Shown here: in pieces, positions 13,518-22,408 of the stretch | Layout: every line of letters starts with the position of its first letter | How positions within the stretch are numbered: the first letter of the stretch is position 1 | NCBI GenBank assembly: GCA_002420305.1 | Contig: DIHT01000122.1 | Span: 1,133-49,282 of the forward strand | Direction: 5' to 3' | DNA from: Akkermansiaceae bacterium UBA5689 | GTDB lineage: Bacteria > Verrucomicrobiota > Verrucomicrobiia > Verrucomicrobiales > Akkermansiaceae | DNA length: 48,150 nucleotides | Translations under genes and position numbers: made by a program | The notes under the pieces: model-generated | Seen by the model: the letters and a program-made list of their open reading frames with translations, nothing else | What the model was told of the DNA's origin: nothing | Databases searched by the model: none

Positions 13518-15038
13518 TCACTGGGTTCTTATCGGGGCGCAGCGTTCGCCGGCAATATAGCGGTTAAGCAGTTCTAGCATGGAGGCGACTCTCTCAGGTT
13601 CCTCCTGATAGCGGTTGTTCTTTTGGCCTGGATCATCTTTGAGGTAGTATAAGAGACCCGGGGTGTCCTTCGGATAGCTGGAAAGCCCGAAGTGCTGCAG
13701 GTAGCTTGCTGGCTCTTTTCGAGTGGCTCCGCTGGCGGTATTGATGAGAACCCAGTCGCCTTGTCGCAGTGCATACTCTCCTTTGTTCGTGTTCTGCACC
13801 GTCGCAACCCGGAGAGGGGTTTCGAAGTTTTCGCCTTTGAGTATTGGAAGAAGGCTATAGCTGTCGATGGCCTCGTCGTTTTTGAGTCTATATCCGATGA
13901 TTTCAGCAAATGTTGCTGTGAAATCGACTTGGCTGACCACTTCATCGGAGTGGGATCCTGCTTTGATTTGCCTGGGCCATTTGATGATTAAGGGGACACG
14001 GTGGCCGCCCTCGTAAAGATCCCGTTTGACGCCTCGGTAATTACCTGAACTCCAGTGGTTGAATTTTTTAAGCCGGTCGAAGGCCAGGTTTTCCGCTCCG
14101 TTATCCGCGGTAAAAATGACAATGGTGTTCTCAGTGAATCCCTTTTGTTCAAGAGCGTTCAAGATCTTGCCGACCATGGCGTCTGTTTCGACCACGAAGT
14201 CTCCATAGAATCCTGCCTCCGATTTGCCGTGGAATGCCTTGTTGGGGACGATCGGGTAGTGGGGTGAATTAAAGGCGAAATATGCAAAGAAGGGATTGTC
14301 GCCTTTTTGTTCACCAATCCACTCGACAGTTTTCTTGCTGACGGTCGGGAGGATCGCGTAAGGATTCCAGGTTTCGGCCATTGGCCCCGGACGAAAAGAG
14401 CCTCCGCCGGCGAGCGGTCGTGATTTGATGACCTGTTTGGTGGGAATAGTTTGAAAGCGATCGTTGTCGATCCAGCAGTAGGGGGGGAAGTTGATTGTGC
14501 CATCCCCGAAGTAGCGGTCGAAGCCTTGATCCAACGGTCCTCCGGGAAACGATTGGGTCCAATCATATGAGGTAGCTTTGACCCTTTCCTTTTGGGAAAT
14601 ATTGGGTTCGCGAATGGAGTCCCAGTCCCAGCCGAGATGCCACTTGCCAAAGCAGCCGGTTTTGTATCCATGCTGCTTCAGCATTTTAGCGATGGTGAAG
14701 TCGCCGGGATCGAAGACAGATTTCCCAAAGGCTCCCACAATACCATGAAAGCGCCGCCAGTGGTGCTGGCCGGTCAGAAGCGCGAACCGGCTTGGGGTGC
14801 AAATGCCGGAGGAACTGTGACCGTCAGAGAAGGTCATGCCTCGGCTGGCCAGCCGATCTATATTTGGAGTTTGAATCTTCGCGTTCCGATCCCCGAAAGA
14901 TACATCACCCACTCCCATGTCGTCGGCGTAGAGAATGACAATGTTAGGGAGAGCGCTGGCAATTGCTGGTGCGTGGGCTAACCAGAGGAGTAAGAAGATC
15001 AGGTGCGGGTGACGGGTTATGACGGTGGGAATGCTCAT
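13518..15038 (-). CDS. Secreted sulfatase (arylsulfatase A family, Cys-type)
   Basis: A 506-aa enzyme with a signal peptide (to ~29). The sulfatase signature is intact: PNIVILYADDMGVGD supplies the metal-binding Asp pair (39-40), and CTPSRFALLTGQ holds Cys80, the residue converted to formylglycine. Further family motifs are KTGCFGKWHLG, a His in FNSPHYPIV and TADNGAE for the second metal half-site. It hydrolyses sulfate esters of carbohydrates or aryl substrates in the periplasm or outside the cell, consistent with a marine polysaccharide degrader. No formylglycine-generating enzyme is in the window. ATG at 15038. A second, decayed sulfatase lies at 29764-30207. Confidence 0.93.
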   Translation of the reverse strand: MSIPTVITRHPHLIFLLLWLAHAPAIASALPNIVILYADDMGVGDVSFGDRNAKIQTPNIDRLASRGMTFSDGHSSSGICTPSRFALLTGQHHWRRFHGIVGAFGKSVFDPGDFTIAKMLKQHGYKTGCFGKWHLGWDWDSIREPNISQKERVKATSYDWTQSFPGGPLDQGFDRYFGDGTINFPPYCWIDNDRFQTIPTKQVIKSRPLAGGGSFRPGPMAETWNPYAILPTVSKKTVEWIGEQKGDNPFFAYFAFNSPHYPIVPNKAFHGKSEAGFYGDFVVETDAMVGKILNALEQKGFTENTIVIFTADNGAENLAFDRLKKFNHWSSGNYRGVKRDLYEGGHRVPLIIKWPRQIKAGSHSDEVVSQVDFTATFAEIIGYRLKNDEAIDSYSLLPILKGENFETPLRVATVQNTNKGEYALRQGDWVLINTASGATRKEPASYLQHFGLSSYPKDTPGLLYYLKDDPGQKNNRYQEEPERVASMLELLNRYIAGERCAPIRTQ

Positions 15039-15155
15039 TGAGATAATTGTGCGAGCTGTTTGCGAGGGAGGAGGAAACTGTTAGGTTGTAGAGGACCAAG
15101 CACTATTATGGGTGCTTTCATTCTGTCGGAACTTAAGTAGACTACTTAAAGACTT

Positions 15156-15761
15156 ATGAGCTCTCAAGTGCCCCCTCCACTGGTCCCATTTCAGCACCCT
15201 AGCTGTTTGGTTCGTCGAAAGGTGTTCAAGCTGCTCGGCGGGGCGTTTCACGTTTTCGATCCGGCGGGCAATGTAGTGTTATACTCCAAGCAAAAGGCTT
15301 TTAAACTAAGGGAGGACATCCGGATATACACGGGCGAAGACATGGATACAGAGGTCTTGACGATTCGGACTGACCAAATCATCGACCTAGGGGCCACCTA
15401 TCATGTGCATGATTCCCAGCAAGGAGGGGTGCGGGTGGGGAGCCTTAAGCGGAAGGGGTTAAAATCCATGCTGCGGGATGAATGGATCATTCTGGATCCA
15501 TCCGGGCAGGAGGTCGGTATCATTCAGGAAGACAGTGTTGCTTTGGCTCTGCTGCGACGACTCATGGTGGGCTGGTTATTGCCCCAGAAATATAACGGGA
15601 CTATAGGGAATAATCCCGTTTCCTTATTTACTCGAAACTTTAAACCCTGGGTCAGCAAGATCAGTCTGGATTTTAGCATGGATACCCATGGTCAGCTCGA
15701 CCGACGCCTGGGGATCGCGGCCGCGATCATGCTGTTGGCAATCGAGGGAAAACAGGGTTGA
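15156..15761 (+). CDS. LURP-one/tubby-C-like domain protein
   Basis: A 201-aa cytosolic protein without signal peptide or membrane segment. The fold pattern is that of LURP-one-related/scramblase-like (tubby C-terminal) domains: repeated beta-hairpins such as FHVFDPAGNVVLYSKQKAFK, IRIYTGEDMDTEVLTIRT, a central DLGATYHVHD, and WIILDPSGQEVGIIQEDS, ending in a hydrophobic helix (RRLGIAAAIMLLAIEG) that occupies the barrel in this family. Bacterial members have no established reaction; they may bind lipids or act as structural modules. The ATG at 15156 is preceded by no clear ribosome-binding site. The divergent sulfatase gene starts 117 bp away, so the two share a promoter region. Confidence 0.75.
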   Translation: MSSQVPPPLVPFQHPSCLVRRKVFKLLGGAFHVFDPAGNVVLYSKQKAFKLREDIRIYTGEDMDTEVLTIRTDQIIDLGATYHVHDSQQGGVRVGSLKRKGLKSMLRDEWIILDPSGQEVGIIQEDSVALALLRRLMVGWLLPQKYNGTIGNNPVSLFTRNFKPWVSKISLDFSMDTHGQLDRRLGIAAAIMLLAIEGKQG

Positions 15762-16045
15762 GATTGGTTGTCCCTCACAGCAGAAAATAGGCGAGCAGGT
15801 TTGGTTGCGCCTCTTGTGACACCCGCCGGAACGGTGGGAGGTTTCGGGTCTTGTCCGGGCAGCTTTTCTGCAGACAGTGTTGCGCATGATATCAGCGAAA
15901 TGGTGGTCCGATAGTTTGTGGGATGTCTCCTGTTATTGCTCAGAGTAATCCTGAGATTATTTCTCACTGAAGAGATAGTAACCAAGCAGTAACATTCGCT
16001 TCATTTTCGGTTGGCTTTTAGTTTGCAAGTGATAGCGCATATCTA

Positions 16046-16543
16046 ATGAGTTCTGGAGTTCACCCTCCGCCGTTGCGAAAGACTTCTCATCGGGGGCTTT
16101 TGTTCAAGATTTGCATTCCCGTTCTTGGAATTCCGATGGCGATTGGGCTGACCTTGTTCCTCATCTATGGCACCCATACCAAGCATAAGAGTAGAAGCAC
16201 CATCTGGTGGAGTGAGCGAGGTCGGAATCTTATCCCTCCCACCGCCACCGAGATTATACTACGGCAAGATTTTCTCGATCATTATGCGATCTATAGGGTT
16301 TCTGAGAAAGACCTTAATCTATTCCTCGATAAACGCTTCGCCTACTCAGGAGCGACGCTTGACTCATTCAGTGAGAGGCGGCCGGCGGACTCTGCGTGGA
16401 TTGGAAAGACGACCGGACCAATGGGCTGGAAAGTTACGCCTGATACCGTTTTTTACAGCTATGCGGCAAGTAATGGAGGGACTCACAACTACTATCACGA
16501 CACCGTAACGGGGCTCACTTATCAGGAGTCAGCCTATTGGTAA
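16046..16543 (+). CDS. One-pass membrane protein, unknown function
   Basis: A 165-aa protein: short basic cytosolic N-terminus, one transmembrane helix (~20-42, ICIPVLGIPMAIGLTLFLIY), then a ~120-residue periplasmic domain rich in aromatic residues (TVFYSYAASNGGTHNYYHDT near the C-terminus). I recognise no family. The ATG at 16046 is the only good start. It lies alone between a LURP-one-like gene and a long empty stretch. Confidence 0.6.
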   Translation: MSSGVHPPPLRKTSHRGLLFKICIPVLGIPMAIGLTLFLIYGTHTKHKSRSTIWWSERGRNLIPPTATEIILRQDFLDHYAIYRVSEKDLNLFLDKRFAYSGATLDSFSERRPADSAWIGKTTGPMGWKVTPDTVFYSYAASNGGTHNYYHDTVTGLTYQESAYW

Positions 16544-17322
16544 GGCTTAATCATGCGGCCACCGACTTAGTTGTATCCATTCCCATGTCAGGAGGAATGG
16601 TGCCAGGCTATGAGCTTCCCTCCGTCGATTAGGTCCCTAAGGAGATTCCTAATGGGTCCGACTAGGCAGCGGGTTTCCTTTCCTAACCTGTATGGATGAC
16701 TTCATGCCTTCGATTGCAGCTGGAGCCATAGGCATGCAGCAATCGGTGATGGCGCCCTGTATGGACTGTTAGCCGGAGTGAAAACCATCGAGGTTGACAT
16801 GAGGAACGGTCACTGTGTGTCGTAGGAAGAGTTAATAGGGTCATGTGTCCAAAAGATTCAACCCGGGGGGAGTAGGCTCTGGTGACCACTAAGCAGCAAC
16901 GGAGCGCGCACTTGCTCTTGCTCTTGCGCGGAGTGGGGTGGAGCGGCTTCGTGGAACGTGATCAGCAATCGGAGCTTAGTCCTGCGGTGACCTTGAGGCG
17001 GTTATCGTCCCGATTGAAAGCACTATTACGGATCAAGTCGATAGGTGTTGCCGATTGATCTTTGTATGGGGTTTCCCTGCATGGCTTAGGCGTCCGTGAG
17101 TTTTGTCGTGTCAGCAGCCAAAATGTCTTTTTTCAGTGTTGCTGATACATCCGCGCGATGATTTCCGTATGTCTTATAGGGAGAGGAGTCAGCCTGACGG
17201 GTCAGAATCCACCGAGATTAGCTGTTTCCCCCCCGGAATCGAACACCAGCGCTATGTCCAATTACAAAGATGAATCTGCTTTGTAATAGTTGGAGTTCAA
17301 GTCGCCCAGGCAGAATAAAGGA
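16544..17322. other. Long intergenic stretch (779 bp), no gene seen
   Basis: I see no credible coding frame on either strand. It contains an imperfect inverted repeat (GTGTCAGCA 17108-17116 / TGCTGATAC 17140-17148, one G-T pair) and the perfect 9-bp inverted repeat at 17261-17287. The 17231-17260 part (CCGGAATCGAACACC) superficially resembles the T-arm of a minus-strand tRNA but does not fold as one. Confidence 0.4.
17261..17287. promoter_or_regulatory. Perfect 9-bp inverted repeat upstream of the FG-GAP gene
   Basis: ATTACAAAG (17261-17269) and CTTTGTAAT (17279-17287) are separated by 9 bases and end 35 bp before the ATG at 17323. The site could be an operator or a leader hairpin. No T-run follows, so it is not a standard terminator. 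Confidence 0.45.
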
Positions 17323-19107
17323 ATGAAAATTTTATTTCATCTTGCGGTATGCGGAGTGCTGGCTCTTCCCCCCGTGGACACCCTCGGAGCCACCTTTGAG
17401 AATGTAGCCTCCGAAGCAGGACTCGCACACGACCACTATCGCGCAGACCGCCCGGGAGTCGGCGATATACAATTCCGTATGTCCGGTGGGGCAGCTGCCG
17501 CTGACTACGACAACGACGGCTGGATCGACCTCTACTTCACGCGGCTGGATGGCCCGGACCTTCTTTATCGGAACCTCGGGAATGGCACTTTCCAGGATGT
17601 GACCGTAGCCGTGTTCGGCGAACAACATCTTGCCAATTTCTGCACGAATGGTTGTGCCTGGGCGGATATCGATAACGACGGAGATCAGGACCTCTATGTT
17701 ACCAGTCTTAAATCACATCGTTATCACCTATTTATCAACGACGGGAGGGGCTCCTTGACCGAAGCAGGCCTGTCAAGGGGCGCTGCGCTCAAAGGGCCCG
17801 ATCTCCACTTTGGCTTCAGTGCCTGCTTTGGCGACTATGACAACGACGGATTCCTTGATCTGCACGTTAACGAGTGGCGTACCTCTGAGCAGAACCCCCG
17901 CCGCGCGGCTTCGAACACCCGCCTCCTGCGCAATCGGGGGGGTGCCTCCCCCGGACATTTTGAGGATGTTACCGAAGCTGCCGAGGTCGTTATGGATTAT
18001 ATCTCTGGGGATTCGATGGCGTTCTCATCCCGATTTCTGGATGTCGACCTCGATGGCTGGCCCGAACTCCTTGTCGTTTCCGACTTTGGGACCAGCCGAC
18101 TCTTCTGGAACAATCACGATGGTAGCTTCACGGATGGAACCAGAGAAGCAGGAGTGGGGACTGAACAGTATGGGATGGGGATGGCGATTGGGGATTTTGA
18201 TGCTGACGGTGACTTCGATTGGTTTGTCACCTCTATCCATGGCTTTCTCGGCGGAGACGGAAACCGGCTCTATCAAAATGATGGCAATCGGCAATTCACC
18301 GACGTTACCGATTTGAGGAGAGTAAGAAACGGCGGCTGGGGGTGGGGCAGCAACTTTCTCGATTACAACAATGATCGACTCCTCGATCTCATGATGGTGA
18401 ACGGAGCGAACGGGTTCCCCGACGACCCATCGCTCCTCTGGCGAAACCTTGGTAGCGGTGTCCTGACACAGGTGCATTCGTTTGAAGGGATCACCGATCG
18501 CGGGATCGCCACTGGAACCTTGACCTTTGACTACGACAATGACGGGGACCTGGACATTCTCATAGTAAATAACGGGGATAAGCCAATCCTCTATCGGAAC
18601 AATAGCAGCGCGAGGATGGACTGGTTGCAGGTTAAGGCAGTCGGCACGCGCTCAAACCGTGATGGAGTTGGAGCAATAATGCGCCTGTATATCAGCGACT
18701 CCGACATGCCGCTGTTGCGGTTCGTTGATGGTGGAAGCAACTTCCTTGGCCAAAATGAACGGAGAGTTCATTTTGGATTGGGAGAGTTAACTAATAGGAT
18801 CGATAGGTTAGAGGTTACGTGGCCATCAGGGCGGATCCAGAGGCTTTACGATATCCTTCCCAATCAGGTTCTTACGGTCACTGAGCCTCTTCCCCGGCAA
18901 CTCAGCCTGACACGATTGTCCATGCTCGAAGGACGGCCCCATACCACATGGTCCTGCCCACCAGACTCAAGATGTCTTCTCGAAGTTTCCGAGGATCTGT
19001 ATTCATGGCGAAAAGCTGCTGTTATCGAGGCCAGAGAGCACGAGGTGTCATGGCATGACCGGGGAACGCCCCGTCCGTTGAAACGCTTTTATCGGGCTTG
19101 GTATTAA
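17323..19107 (+). CDS. Secreted FG-GAP/VCBS repeat protein with ASPIC/UnbV domain
   Basis: A 594-aa protein from the ATG at 17323 (AAGGA just upstream; a TTG at 17290 would add 11 residues). Signal peptide to ~22. It then carries about seven FG-GAP-type repeats with calcium loops of the form D-x-D-x-D-G (DYDNDGWID, DIDNDGDQD, DYDNDGFLD, DVDLDGWPE, DFDADGDFD, a degenerate DYNNDRLLD, DYDNDGDLD), i.e. an integrin-alpha-like beta-propeller. Residues ~440-530 are an ASPIC/UnbV domain (WLQVKAVGTRSNRDGVGA, then VHFGLGEL and VTWPSG). A ~55-residue C-terminal segment (LLEVSEDLYSWRKA) is of the type seen at the end of verrucomicrobial exported proteins. It is likely a surface calcium-binding or adhesion protein. 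Confidence 0.88.
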   Translation: MKILFHLAVCGVLALPPVDTLGATFENVASEAGLAHDHYRADRPGVGDIQFRMSGGAAAADYDNDGWIDLYFTRLDGPDLLYRNLGNGTFQDVTVAVFGEQHLANFCTNGCAWADIDNDGDQDLYVTSLKSHRYHLFINDGRGSLTEAGLSRGAALKGPDLHFGFSACFGDYDNDGFLDLHVNEWRTSEQNPRRAASNTRLLRNRGGASPGHFEDVTEAAEVVMDYISGDSMAFSSRFLDVDLDGWPELLVVSDFGTSRLFWNNHDGSFTDGTREAGVGTEQYGMGMAIGDFDADGDFDWFVTSIHGFLGGDGNRLYQNDGNRQFTDVTDLRRVRNGGWGWGSNFLDYNNDRLLDLMMVNGANGFPDDPSLLWRNLGSGVLTQVHSFEGITDRGIATGTLTFDYDNDGDLDILIVNNGDKPILYRNNSSARMDWLQVKAVGTRSNRDGVGAIMRLYISDSDMPLLRFVDGGSNFLGQNERRVHFGLGELTNRIDRLEVTWPSGRIQRLYDILPNQVLTVTEPLPRQLSLTRLSMLEGRPHTTWSCPPDSRCLLEVSEDLYSWRKAAVIEAREHEVSWHDRGTPRPLKRFYRAWY

Positions 19108-19313
19108 AAAGCGCCGGGCTTCCTGCCTGAGCAGTTCGTTTGATTGCATCGGTAACTCCATTGAATGGAATCGAAGGGGCAATACCCTCTGCAATACTAA
19201 GTTTTAGGGAGCTCAGTCCGTATTCCGCTTCACGCCTTGAGTTGTTTCTTGTGTCTTCAGAATTCCCGCCCATTCTCCCGCCGCCTGCGGCGTCCCCCGC
19301 AAGCCCCGACCTG

Positions 19314-20981
19314 ATGGACATTCCTCCCTTTAGTAAATTAGGACTGCCTGCTCCGCTCCTCAAGGCGGTGGAATCCCTCGACTTTGAAAAACCTTCTCCC
19401 ATCCAGGCACTTGCCATTCCACCGGCCCTTGCAGGAAAGGATCTAGTCGGGCTATCCGAAACCGGTTCTGGAAAGACTGCGGCTTTTGTGCTTCCGGCGC
19501 TCACCAAGATTGATCTCAATCGGCAGGTCCCGCAGGCTCTGATTCTCTGTCCCACACGGGAGCTCGCCGTGCAGGTATGCGAGGAGGTGCATCGGCTCGG
19601 CGCCAATCTTCCAGGTCTTCATGCCATCCCGGTGTATGGGGGAGCCCCTATCGATCGCCAGCTGCGCGCATTGAAAACCGGAGTGCACCTCATCGTGGGC
19701 ACTCCGGGGCGACTTCTCGATCACCTTCGCCGCAAGTCATTCGACCCGGCCGACATCAAGATCGCAATCCTTGATGAAGCAGATCGCATGTTGGATATGG
19801 GATTCCGGGAGGATATGGAGTCCCTCCTCGGGGCGATCCACGAGGATCACCAGACACTCTTCTATTCCGCTACTATGAATCGTGGGGTCGAGCAGTTGAT
19901 CCGCGCTTTTGGAAACGATCCCGAGACCATTAAGGTCAAGAGGAAGTCGCTCACGGTTGCCTCAATCGAGCAGCGCTACTATGAGGTCCGGCATCGCTCC
20001 AAGCTTGAGGTTTTGTCCCGTATCCTTGACACCGAGGAGCCTCGTCTTGCTCTCGTATTCTGTAATACCAAACGCAGTGTTGATGAGTGCACTGAAGCGC
20101 TCCTCGCTCGGGGCTACTCTGCCGACAGGCTGCATGGTGATATCACCCAGCAACTTCGTGAACGCACCTTACAACGATTTCGTGACGGGACAGTAGAGCT
20201 TCTGGTCGCCACAGATGTGGCCGCCCGCGGATTGGATATTGATGATATCGATATCGTTTTCAATTACGACCTCCCTCAGGACCCGGAGGACTACGTCCAC
20301 CGCATCGGACGAACTGGAAGGGCAGGGCGAACTGGGCGCGCAATCTCCTTCGTCTTTGGCCGTGATATCTACCGACTCCAAAATGTAGAGCGCTATATCC
20401 GGCAGTCGATCGCTCACACCCGAATCCCATCGCAGGAAGAAGTCGAAGGAAAGCGCGCCGACATCATCTTCGAGACCCTCAAGGATCTCCTCGAATCCGG
20501 GGCTTATGAGCCGCACGGGTCTCAGATAGAGCGTCTTTTAGACCAGGGACATGCTGCTACGGACATTGCAGGTGCGCTATTCTCTCTCGTTGGGAGTGCT
20601 ACCAGCCGTGAGGGCGAAGAAATCGCCGAAGACCGTTCCAAGCATGAACATCGGAAAAGCTTCGATCGTGATGCCCGGACGGGAGGTTCAGATGCAGGGG
20701 GTGCCAAGCATAAGAATAAGCGTCTGTCTGCCGATGCGGAGAAAGGCATGACTCGGCTTTTCCTATCGTTGGGGAAATCGCAGGGTGCGAAACCTGGAGA
20801 AATTGCGGGAATGCTCTACCGAGAAGCGGGGTTGCCGGATGGCGCGATCGGTAAGATTGCTCTTTTTCCCCGCCATTCATTGATCGATATTCGTAGTGAG
20901 TTCGCGGAGGCCGCCATCGAATCGACACGGAGGGCAAAGCTTCGAGGCAGGCCGTTTAAGCTCGCTCACGATCGAAAGTGA
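19314..20981 (+). CDS. DEAD-box RNA helicase with DbpA-type C-terminal domain
   Basis: A 555-aa helicase from the ATG at 19314; the frame is open to a TTG at 19140, but the added 58 residues look non-coding. Core motifs: Q motif (Phe24...Gln31), Walker A SETGSGKT (48-55), PTRELA (80-85), GTPGR, DEAD (154-157), SAT (185-187), then the second RecA domain with VATDVAARGLDIDD and HRIGRTGRAG. A charged linker (~440-480) joins a C-terminal ~75-residue DbpA-type RNA-binding (RRM-like) domain (MTRLFLSLGKSQGAKPGEIA, then SLIDIRSEFA). DbpA proteins remodel 23S rRNA during large-subunit assembly, so the same role is likely. It ends before an inverted repeat that separates it from a convergent gene. Confidence 0.93.
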   Translation: MDIPPFSKLGLPAPLLKAVESLDFEKPSPIQALAIPPALAGKDLVGLSETGSGKTAAFVLPALTKIDLNRQVPQALILCPTRELAVQVCEEVHRLGANLPGLHAIPVYGGAPIDRQLRALKTGVHLIVGTPGRLLDHLRRKSFDPADIKIAILDEADRMLDMGFREDMESLLGAIHEDHQTLFYSATMNRGVEQLIRAFGNDPETIKVKRKSLTVASIEQRYYEVRHRSKLEVLSRILDTEEPRLALVFCNTKRSVDECTEALLARGYSADRLHGDITQQLRERTLQRFRDGTVELLVATDVAARGLDIDDIDIVFNYDLPQDPEDYVHRIGRTGRAGRTGRAISFVFGRDIYRLQNVERYIRQSIAHTRIPSQEEVEGKRADIIFETLKDLLESGAYEPHGSQIERLLDQGHAATDIAGALFSLVGSATSREGEEIAEDRSKHEHRKSFDRDARTGGSDAGGAKHKNKRLSADAEKGMTRLFLSLGKSQGAKPGEIAGMLYREAGLPDGAIGKIALFPRHSLIDIRSEFAEAAIESTRRAKLRGRPFKLAHDRK

Positions 20982-21020
20982 TTCCTAATCTGCGGCCAAA
21001 ACGGGCCTCAGAATAAGGCT

Positions 21021-21053
21021 GGTTAGTTGGAGTTTCCGGATCGACAACTAACC
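21021..21053. terminator. Inverted repeat between convergent genes
   Basis: GGTTAGTTG (21021-21029) and CAACTAACC (21045-21053) form a perfect 9-bp stem around a 15-base loop, filling the 74-bp gap between the helicase stop and the flavoprotein stop. Neither side has a long T-run, so it may be a two-way terminator or an mRNA 3'-end stabiliser. Confidence 0.5.
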
Positions 21054-21055
21054 GG

Positions 21056-22279
21056 CTACCCAAAGTGGGCAGCGATCGCTCTCCCCGCGATCCTCCCCGT
21101 GGTCCACGCGGATTGAAAATTATACCCTCCGGTGATGCCGTCAATATCGAGGACCTCACCGGCAAAATACAGGTTTGGAACGGACTTACTCTCCATTGTT
21201 TTGAGATTTACGTCGTGTAAGGGGACACCTCCGCAGGTCACGAATTCGTCCTTGTTAAGGCTCTTTCCTTGCACCTGAAAGTGTCCATCGAGCATCTGTT
21301 CGGTGAGATTGCGTTCCTGAGACTTGGTCAAATTGGACCACGAAGTGGCCTCGGTCACCCCTGCAGCGGAACTTAGGCGTTCCCACAATCTGCGTGGGAT
21401 TTGCTCCAGAGGGCTGCGGGCCATGACCTTGCGGGCTCCATGGTTACGGCGCTGGTCTTGGATCTTGGAGGCAAAGTCATCTGGCCCTTTGCCGCCAGTC
21501 CAGTCTACGCGGAGTTCAAATTTGTAGTCTTTCTTAGCGAGTTCCCGGGCTCCCAGCGCTGATAACTTCAATATCCCCGGCCCACTCAAGCCTCGATGGG
21601 TCACGAGAACGGGGCCGTCGGAGCGAAGTTGGCCGGTCCGCACCGATGAACACTGGACTGAAACGCCCTGTAGCCCAGCGAGCCGCTTGTCATTGATTTG
21701 GAAGGTGAAAAGGGATGGCACGGGGGGCGCGAATCGGTGCCCAAGGTCGGTAAGTGGCTTTCGAGCTGCTCCGCTTCGAATGCCTCCAGTCGTGACCAAG
21801 AGATTGGCCGCCTCCAAGGTCTCACCGGAGGAGGTCTCAACAATGAAGCCTTCAGCTAAGCCTAGCCGCACGTTCTGGACTTTGCACCTCGTATGCCACC
21901 GCACACCCGAACTACTGGCCGCCTTGGTAAGGCAATCGATAATAGTGCGAGAATCGTCAGTTATGGGGAACATCCGGCCGTCGTTCTCGGTCTTCAATTC
22001 AACGCCGTGGGACTGGAACCACTCCAGAGTATCACTTGCTTGCCAATGGTGAAATGGTCCTAACAGACTCTTGCGGCCGCGGGGATAACTCTCGATCAAT
22101 TTACCCGGATCAAAGCATGCATGCATCAAGTTGCAGCGTCCACCCCCGGAGATCTTCACCTTTTCGAGCACTTCAGGCCCCTTTTCCAGGATCACGACTT
22201 CCTCGACTCCATGTTCTGCACAAGTGATTGCGCCAAAGAAGCCTGCCGCCCCACCCCCAATGACGATCACCTTGCTCAC
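21056..22279 (-). CDS. BaiN/HI0933-family NAD(P)/FAD-dependent oxidoreductase
   Basis: A 407-aa flavoprotein from the GTG at 22279 (SKVIVIGGG); a TTG at 22306 would add nine residues. Motifs: the dinucleotide-binding GGGAAGFFGAITCAEHG with the following acidic VVILEKG, SGGGRCNLMHA (family hallmark), RMFPITDDS, a second LLVTTGG, and the C-terminal GEVLDIDGITGGYNFQSAW, which closes the FAD site. This is the HI0933/YhiN/BaiN family, usually annotated as aminoacetone oxidase or flavoprotein; its physiological substrate in most bacteria is unknown. The length is normal. It is convergent with the helicase and divergent from selO, whose ATG lies 129 bp away. Confidence 0.9.
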   Translation of the reverse strand: MSKVIVIGGGAAGFFGAITCAEHGVEEVVILEKGPEVLEKVKISGGGRCNLMHACFDPGKLIESYPRGRKSLLGPFHHWQASDTLEWFQSHGVELKTENDGRMFPITDDSRTIIDCLTKAASSSGVRWHTRCKVQNVRLGLAEGFIVETSSGETLEAANLLVTTGGIRSGAARKPLTDLGHRFAPPVPSLFTFQINDKRLAGLQGVSVQCSSVRTGQLRSDGPVLVTHRGLSGPGILKLSALGARELAKKDYKFELRVDWTGGKGPDDFASKIQDQRRNHGARKVMARSPLEQIPRRLWERLSSAAGVTEATSWSNLTKSQERNLTEQMLDGHFQVQGKSLNKDEFVTCGGVPLHDVNLKTMESKSVPNLYFAGEVLDIDGITGGYNFQSAWTTGRIAGRAIAAHFG

Positions 22280-22408
22280 GTGCGCCACATTGGAAGAAGC
22301 ATGCAATGGGTATCAAGATCGTTTTCTCTCCTATAGAGGCCCTCGTGGATATCGAGGGACCAAATGGCGCGGGTATTGCATTTCGTCTGTCAGGGCCGAA
22401 CATTCAGC

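Noticed and set aside
13398..13521. A longer SUI1-family protein overlapping the sulfatase stop by four bases (GTGA).
   Set aside because: The 41 extra residues look non-coding and unlike the normally short basic N-terminus of YciH proteins.
17229..17300. A minus-strand tRNA, because CGGAATCGAACACC resembles a T-arm.
   Set aside because: The T-stem does not pair, no acceptor stem or anticodon arm can be formed in the right spacing, and the only strong stem is the 9-bp inverted repeat at 17261-17287.
19140..19313. An N-terminal extension of the DEAD-box helicase starting at TTG 19140.
   Set aside because: The 58 extra residues have no family similarity and low complexity (PPILPPPAASPASP); helicases of this type begin a few residues before the F...Q motif, as with the ATG at 19314.
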